The position numbers were made by a program, and so were the translations under genes. The notes under the pieces are model-generated. The model saw nothing but the letters and a program-made list of their open reading frames with translations, was not told where the DNA came from and made no database searches. Positions 4,841-8,813 of a stretch of DNA of 8,813 nucleotides are shown in pieces; within the stretch, counting starts at the first letter, position 1; each line of letters opens with the position of its first letter. This stretch comes from an uncultured Clostridia bacterium (GTDB lineage Bacteria; Bacillota; Clostridia; Christensenellales; CAG-917), in NCBI GenBank assembly GCA_900554085.1, contig USGA01000019.1, forward strand, positions 1 through 8,813. Reading direction: 5' to 3'.

Positions 4841-5718
4841 GCGCAACGAACGTCGGCATAATCGGGTTGGGACTGATGGGAGGCTCACTGGGTCGCGCTC
4901 TCGTCCGCGCGGGCGGTTACAAGGTGTTCGCGCTCGACCTCGACGAAGAGGCAATGCTCAAAGGCGCGTTGCTCGAGGCCTACGACGAAAGGCTGAGCGA
5001 TGACAACGCTTCCCTGCTCGACATTCTCGTGCTCGCCGTCACTCCGTCCGCAATGAAGGAAGCGTTGGACCGTTTCCTTCCCCTGCTCAGAGAGGGCGCG
5101 CTGGTCACCGACCTCGCCGGCGTAAAACGCCCGGTGGTCGCGCTTATGGAAGAATACCGCCGACAATTCCCCGACATCTCTTTTTGCGGCGCACATCCGA
5201 TGGCGGGCAGAGAATTCAGCGGCGTGGCGCACTCCACCGCTTCTCTCTACGAAAACGCCTCGGTACTGCTTGTGCCCGTACACACTCCCATAGAAGCCCT
5301 TGCCGCCCTCAAGGCTATGTACATCGCGGCGGGCGCGGAGGGCGTGCTCGTGACAACGGCGGAGGAACACGATATAATGATTGCGTACACCTCGCAACTG
5401 GCACACGTGGTATCGTCGGCATACGTCCGCTCCGAAAATGCGGAAAAACACTACGGATATTCGGCGGGAAGTTTCCGCGATATGACCCGTGTCGCACGTA
5501 TGAACGCCGGTATGTGGACGGAACTTATGAGCGAGAATGCGGACAATCTGTCCGTGGAAATCCGCGCGCTTGCCGCAAGGCTGACCGAATATGCGGACGC
5601 CCTCGACAAGGGGGACGTCGACTGTCTTTACCGACTTCTGGACGCGGGCAACCGCACAAAACTTTCGGTGGAAAAAGACCGTGTGAAGAAAACGCGGAGT
5701 GTGTTCGACGGCGACTGA
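4837..5718 (+). CDS. tyrA: Prephenate dehydrogenase
   Basis: Oxidative decarboxylation of prephenate to 4-hydroxyphenylpyruvate, the committed step to tyrosine; cytoplasmic, 293 residues. The N-terminal Rossmann fold has GLGLMGGS (G10, G12, G15), and D34 at the end of the second strand suggests NAD rather than NADP. The helical C-terminal part carries the family's substrate motifs: GAHPMAGREFSG (H120, expected catalytic His), QLAHVVSSA (H190) and SFRDMTRVA (R218, expected to bind the prephenate carboxylate). There is no C-terminal ACT domain and no fused chorismate mutase, so direct feedback by tyrosine is not evident. Regulation would come from aroF and the shared attenuator. ATG 4837 overlaps the aroF stop, and AAGGAGAG (4823-4830) is a good ribosome-binding site six bases away. 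An arogenate dehydrogenase activity cannot be excluded from sequence alone. Confidence 0.95.
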   Translation: MSATNVGIIGLGLMGGSLGRALVRAGGYKVFALDLDEEAMLKGALLEAYDERLSDDNASLLDILVLAVTPSAMKEALDRFLPLLREGALVTDLAGVKRPVVALMEEYRRQFPDISFCGAHPMAGREFSGVAHSTASLYENASVLLVPVHTPIEALAALKAMYIAAGAEGVLVTTAEEHDIMIAYTSQLAHVVSSAYVRSENAEKHYGYSAGSFRDMTRVARMNAGMWTELMSENADNLSVEIRALAARLTEYADALDKGDVDCLYRLLDAGNRTKLSVEKDRVKKTRSVFDGD

Positions 5719-5827
5719 AACCGATCACAATTTATAAAAAGCTCAGTTTATATGTCTATAAATCGCGATAAACAACGGATTTGAACATAAACTCGCCGAA
5801 TCAAATAAACGTCCCGAGGGGGATAAA
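5719..5827 (+). promoter_or_regulatory. AT-rich gap before aroB with inverted repeat; possible internal promoter
   Basis: This 109-base gap interrupts an otherwise overlapping operon and is clearly more AT-rich than its surroundings. It holds a perfect inverted repeat, TTTATA (5747-5752), TGTC, TATAAA (5757-5762), and a second TTTATA at 5731-5736. TATAAA at 5757-5762 could be a -10 box, but no good -35 box lies at proper distance. TTGAAC at 5781-5786 is a possible -35 with only weak -10 candidates. The aroB ribosome-binding site is strong: GAGGGGG (5816-5822), five bases before the ATG. No terminator or leader ORF with a ribosome-binding site was seen. Confidence 0.35.
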
Positions 5828-6862
5828 ATGGAAATAACAGTAAAAGCAGGCACACGCACCTATCCCGTAATTATCGAACACGGGCTTCTCGGAAGGCTCG
5901 CGAGCGCGATTGCGCCGTATGCCGAGGGCAGGAAAACGGCAGTCGTGACGGACGACAACGTCGCCCCTCTCTGGCTTGACAAACTGCTTGCCGCACTTCC
6001 CGCGGAAACGGCGGTCTACACCCTGCCGCACGGCGAAAAAAGCAAGAACTGGGAGACGGCGGGCAAAATCGTGGAATGGCTGGCACAGAACAGACTTACG
6101 CGCACCGACGTCGTCATCGCTTTCGGCGGCGGAGTTGTGGGAGACATAACGGGATTTGCCGCAAGCGTGTATATGCGCGGTATAGATTACGTGCAGGTGC
6201 CCACCACCCTGCTTGCGGGAATAGATTCTTCCGTGGGCGGCAAGACCGCGGTGGACCTTACGGCGGGCAAGAATCTGGCGGGCAGAATTTATCCCCCCGC
6301 CGCCGTCCTGTTCGACCCGGACACTTTGTCGACGCTGCCCCCCGCGGAATGGAAATGCGGAATAGGCGAAGCCGTGAAATACGCCGTCCTGACGGGCGGA
6401 GAAATATTCGACATTATGGAAGGCGACATCAGGGAAAAGGGCAACCTCGAGAAACTGGTTGCGCTGTGCGTCGACTACAAACGGAAGATTGTCGAAGCCG
6501 ACGAGAACGAAGCGGGTGCACGTCGTCTGCTCAATCTCGGACACACCGTCGGACACGCAATCGAATCCGAAAGCGGGCTGGGATTCCCGCACGGCGTGTG
6601 CGTCGCTATGGGAATTGCCGTCATCGCCCGCGCCTGCATAAGAAACGGGCTTCTCGGCAAGCAGGATTATCTGCGCATTATGGGATTGCTGCAGAAATAC
6701 GGTTTCCCCGAATGTCCGTATTCCGTACGCGCAATGCTTCCCCGTCTCGCGCACGACAAAAAAATCACCGACGGCACTCTGAAAGCCGTCGTAATACGCG
6801 GCATAGGCAACTGCGAAATCAAGGAGATGTCGCTTGCCGAAACCGAAGGATTCCTGGTATGA
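5828..6862 (+). CDS. aroB: 3-dehydroquinate synthase
   Basis: Converts DAHP to 3-dehydroquinate, step 2 of the shikimate pathway, using bound NAD and a divalent metal (usually Zn or Co); cytoplasmic. The 344 residues are slightly shorter than the usual 350-360. Seen: the nucleotide-binding stretch FGGGVVGDITGF (G100-D106), VPTTLLAGIDSSVGGKTAVD, and metal ligands E181 (GIGEAVKYA), H239 (LGHTVGHAIE) and H255 (FPHGVCVAMG). These match the Glu/His/His site of known AroB proteins. Start at ATG 5828 follows a strong Shine-Dalgarno (GAGGGGG). The stop overlaps the aroA start by four bases (ATGA). The end of the protein looks complete, with no frameshift. Confidence 0.96.
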   Translation: MEITVKAGTRTYPVIIEHGLLGRLASAIAPYAEGRKTAVVTDDNVAPLWLDKLLAALPAETAVYTLPHGEKSKNWETAGKIVEWLAQNRLTRTDVVIAFGGGVVGDITGFAASVYMRGIDYVQVPTTLLAGIDSSVGGKTAVDLTAGKNLAGRIYPPAAVLFDPDTLSTLPPAEWKCGIGEAVKYAVLTGGEIFDIMEGDIREKGNLEKLVALCVDYKRKIVEADENEAGARRLLNLGHTVGHAIESESGLGFPHGVCVAMGIAVIARACIRNGLLGKQDYLRIMGLLQKYGFPECPYSVRAMLPRLAHDKKITDGTLKAVVIRGIGNCEIKEMSLAETEGFLV

Positions 6863-8115
6863 CCGAATACTTGAGCGCAAGCGTAATCAACGGCACCCTG
6901 AAAGCCGTGCCGTCAAAATCCCACGCGCATCGGGTTCTGGTTGCGGCGGCACTTGCAGACGCACCCTGCGACGTCGTTTGTCCCGCCGTCTCGGAAGACA
7001 TAACCGCCACCGTGCGTTGCCTGAACGCCCTGGGAGCGGACATAACGCGTACCGCGGACGGTTTCCGCGTCCTGCCCGTCGGAGAAGTCGCAAAAGGCGC
7101 CACTCTCGATTGCGGCGAAAGCGGCACCACCCTCAGATTTATGTTGCCGGTGTCCTGCGCATTGGGAGCGGACGCGAAGTTCGTCGGCGGAGGCAGACTG
7201 CCTCTCCGCCCGATAGGCGGGCTTGCGGACACCCTCGAAAAACACGGCGTTCAATTCTCCGCCCGCGCTCTGCCCCTCTCACTCAAAGGCAAATTATCCG
7301 CGGGACAATACGACGTGGACGGCTCGGTGAGTTCGCAATACGTCAGCGGAATGCTGCTCGCTCTCGGCTCGCTCGGAGGACGCTCCGTCCTAACGGTGTC
7401 GGGCAAGTCGGTTTCCCGAGGCTATGTGGATATGACCCTTGAGGTTCTCGGAGATTTCGGGGTTGCGACGGAGCGCAAGGCGGACGGAAGCGGCTTTGCC
7501 GTGTGCGGCAACGGTTGCGTTTCTCCCCGTGAAGTCACCGTCGAGGGAGACTGGTCCGGCGCGGCGTTTCCGCTTGCCGCGGGCGTGCTGGCAGGCGACG
7601 TCACCGTGACGGGTCTCAACCCCGACAGCACGCAACGCGACAAAATAATCGTGGACATTCTGCGCAGTATGGGCGGAGACGTGACATTCGCCGCAAACGG
7701 CGTGCGGGCAAGGAAAAGCGCCTTGCGCCGCATAACCGCGGACGTGACCGACGTCCCCGACCTCGCCCCCGTGTTGTCGGTGCTTATGGCGGCGGCGGAA
7801 GGCAACAGCGTTATGACGGGCGTCGGGAGACTTCGCGACAAAGAGAGCGACCGTCTTGCTGCGATAGTCGAGAACCTTGCCGCAATGGGAGTGCACTCCG
7901 AAACGGGCGACGACAGTCTCACCGTATTCGGCGGCACATTGCGCGGAGGATTCCTCGCCCGCGGTTACGGTGACCACAGAATGGTAATGTCGGCGGCAGT
8001 TGCGGCGCTGGCGGTGGGCGGCGGGATTACGGACTGCGAAGCGGTGGCGAAATCTTACCCCGGTTTCTTCACCGACATAGCAAAACTCGGAGGAAGGGTA
8101 AATGAATCCGTTTGA
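6859..8115 (+). CDS. aroA: 5-enolpyruvylshikimate-3-phosphate (EPSP) synthase
   Basis: Transfers the enolpyruvyl group of phosphoenolpyruvate to shikimate 3-phosphate, step 6 of the pathway; 418 residues, cytoplasmic, normal length. Key residues in order: PSKSHAHR (K20, S21, R25), CGESGTTLR, GSVSSQY (S158, S159, Q160), VPDLAPV (D301), LRDKESDR (E329, R332), YGDHRM (R374) and KSYPGF (K398). These correspond to the substrate-binding and catalytic residues of E. coli AroA. The phosphoenolpyruvate-site loop differs from class I enzymes: GESGTTLRF replaces GNAGTAMRP, so the positions of E. coli N94, A95, A98, M99 and P101 are E, S, T, L and F. This resembles other clostridial AroA proteins as I recall them. 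ATG 6859 overlaps the aroB stop, with GAAGGA (6845-6850) as ribosome-binding site. The stop lies 14 bases inside aroC. Confidence 0.95.
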   Translation: MTEYLSASVINGTLKAVPSKSHAHRVLVAAALADAPCDVVCPAVSEDITATVRCLNALGADITRTADGFRVLPVGEVAKGATLDCGESGTTLRFMLPVSCALGADAKFVGGGRLPLRPIGGLADTLEKHGVQFSARALPLSLKGKLSAGQYDVDGSVSSQYVSGMLLALGSLGGRSVLTVSGKSVSRGYVDMTLEVLGDFGVATERKADGSGFAVCGNGCVSPREVTVEGDWSGAAFPLAAGVLAGDVTVTGLNPDSTQRDKIIVDILRSMGGDVTFAANGVRARKSALRRITADVTDVPDLAPVLSVLMAAAEGNSVMTGVGRLRDKESDRLAAIVENLAAMGVHSETGDDSLTVFGGTLRGGFLARGYGDHRMVMSAAVAALAVGGGITDCEAVAKSYPGFFTDIAKLGGRVNESV

Positions 8116-8813
8116 CGTACTGAACGTGAAAATACGCGGAGAGTCGCACTCTCCCTGCATTTCGGTGGAAATAGGCAATTTGCCCGAAGGCGAAAGTTTC
8201 GCGCTTGCCGAAGTGGAGGAATGTCTCGGGCGCAGGAAAAGCGGCAAATATCTCTTTTCCACCCCCCGCCGCGAAGACGACGTGCCCGTATGGGAAAGCG
8301 GAGTGAAAATAACGGGAAAGGTCGGCGTGATTACGGGCACGGTAACGGCGCGCATAGACAACTCCAACGTACGCCCCGCCGACTATTCGTACACCCGCAC
8401 TCCCCGCCCCTCGCACGCCGATTACACGTCGTACGTTAAAGACGGCGCCGACGCTGCCGCTTCGGGCGGCGGCAGATTTTCGGGCAGAATGACCGCGCCG
8501 CTCGTCATAGCGGGCGCAATCGCAAAAAGCCTGCTCGAGAAAAGCGGAGTGAAAGTCGGAGCGTACGTCTCGCGTCTTGCGGGAGTTTCGGGCAAAAAAC
8601 GTCCCGAGGAAACTCCCTCGCTCGCCGAAATCGAGAGTTGCCGCAATCTGCCTTTGCCTATGCTTGCGGGAAACGACGAAGCGGCGGAAAAAGTTGCCCG
8701 GATATCGGAGCGCGGCGACAGCGCCGGCGGCGTGGTGGAATGCGTCGTTTTCGGGTTGCCGGCGGGACTCGGCGACAATCTCTGGGACGGACTGGAGAGC
8801 AAAATATCCGCCG
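8102..8813 (+). CDS. aroC: Chorismate synthase, 3'-truncated by the window edge
   Basis: FMN-dependent removal of phosphate from EPSP to give chorismate, the last shared step of the aromatic pathway. There is no stop before the window ends; 237 complete codons are visible of a usual ~360. It starts MNPFDVLNVKIRGESHSP. Family motifs: GESH (H16, expected catalytic His), STPRREDD, SGV, RPSHADYT (H105, expected second catalytic His), GGGRFSGRMTAPL, and AGAIAKSLLE. The FSGR(M)TAPL version replaces the usual SSARET and is, as I recall, typical of Clostridia. GESHS, with Ser where Gly is usual, is a further departure. ATG 8102 overlaps aroA by 14 bases and is preceded by the strong Shine-Dalgarno GGAGGA (8089-8094) seven bases upstream, which fixes the start. 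The C-terminal third, with the conserved Arg and Asp near the active site, is outside the window. Confidence 0.93.
   Translation, partial: MNPFDVLNVKIRGESHSPCISVEIGNLPEGESFALAEVEECLGRRKSGKYLFSTPRREDDVPVWESGVKITGKVGVITGTVTARIDNSNVRPADYSYTRTPRPSHADYTSYVKDGADAAASGGGRFSGRMTAPLVIAGAIAKSLLEKSGVKVGAYVSRLAGVSGKKRPEETPSLAEIESCRNLPLPMLAGNDEAAEKVARISERGDSAGGVVECVVFGLPAGLGDNLWDGLESKISA

Noticed and set aside
5752..5784. Ten-codon ORF in the gap before aroB as a second leader peptide.
   Set aside because: It has no ribosome-binding site, no enrichment of any amino acid and no following terminator.

Overview
The window is GC-rich and densely coding, with every recognisable gene on the + strand. Gene content and protein signatures point to a strictly anaerobic, fermentative member of the Clostridia (Firmicutes/Bacillota), probably from an uncultured gut-type lineage. 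The signs are a group B-like [FeFe] hydrogenase, a PAS/Fe-S hydrogenase-like sensor paired with a SpoIIE-type phosphatase, a Thermotoga/Bacillus-type DAHP synthase, and a chorismate synthase with an FSGR(M)TAPL motif. The taxonomic placement is inference.

Region 1 (1-3562) is a hydrogen-metabolism and signalling module. It holds the C-terminal part of a hydrogenase-like PAS sensor (its 5' end is outside the window), a SpoIIE/PP2C-type phosphatase whose start overlaps the sensor stop, and, after an 86-base gap with two small hairpins, a complete monomeric [FeFe] hydrogenase with all three H-cluster motifs. A plausible reading is that the sensor monitors redox or H2 and signals through the phosphatase, with the hydrogenase as co-regulated output.

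Region 2 (3559-3823) is the most interesting part. A consensus sigma-70-type promoter (TTGACA, 17 bases, TATATT), whose -35 box overlaps the hydrogenase stop codon, is followed by a 27-codon leader ORF with its own Shine-Dalgarno. The leader encodes 7 Phe and 4 Tyr, eight of them in a ten-codon block. Next comes a perfect 11-bp intrinsic terminator. Its 5' arm can instead pair, over 15 bp with one bulge, with the last codons of the leader ORF. This is the full layout of ribosome-mediated transcription attenuation responding to charged tRNA-Phe and tRNA-Tyr, placed directly before DAHP synthase.

Region 3 (3824-8813) is a shikimate/chorismate operon in the order aroF, tyrA, aroB, aroA, aroC, with aroC running off the window. 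Four of the five genes join by overlapping start and stop codons (aroF/tyrA 4 bases, aroB/aroA 4 bases, aroA/aroC 14 bases). The exception is a 109-base AT-rich gap before aroB, which carries a TTTATA-N4-TATAAA inverted repeat and possibly an internal promoter. The operon covers pathway entry (DAHP synthase), steps 2, 6 and 7 to chorismate, and the committed step to tyrosine. Steps 3-5 (aroD, aroE, aroK) and pheA are not in the window and may lie downstream. Control is probably two-layered: attenuation by Phe/Tyr-tRNA charging, and allosteric inhibition through the N-terminal regulatory domain of the DAHP synthase.

No tRNA, rRNA, CRISPR array, insertion sequence or phage gene was seen.
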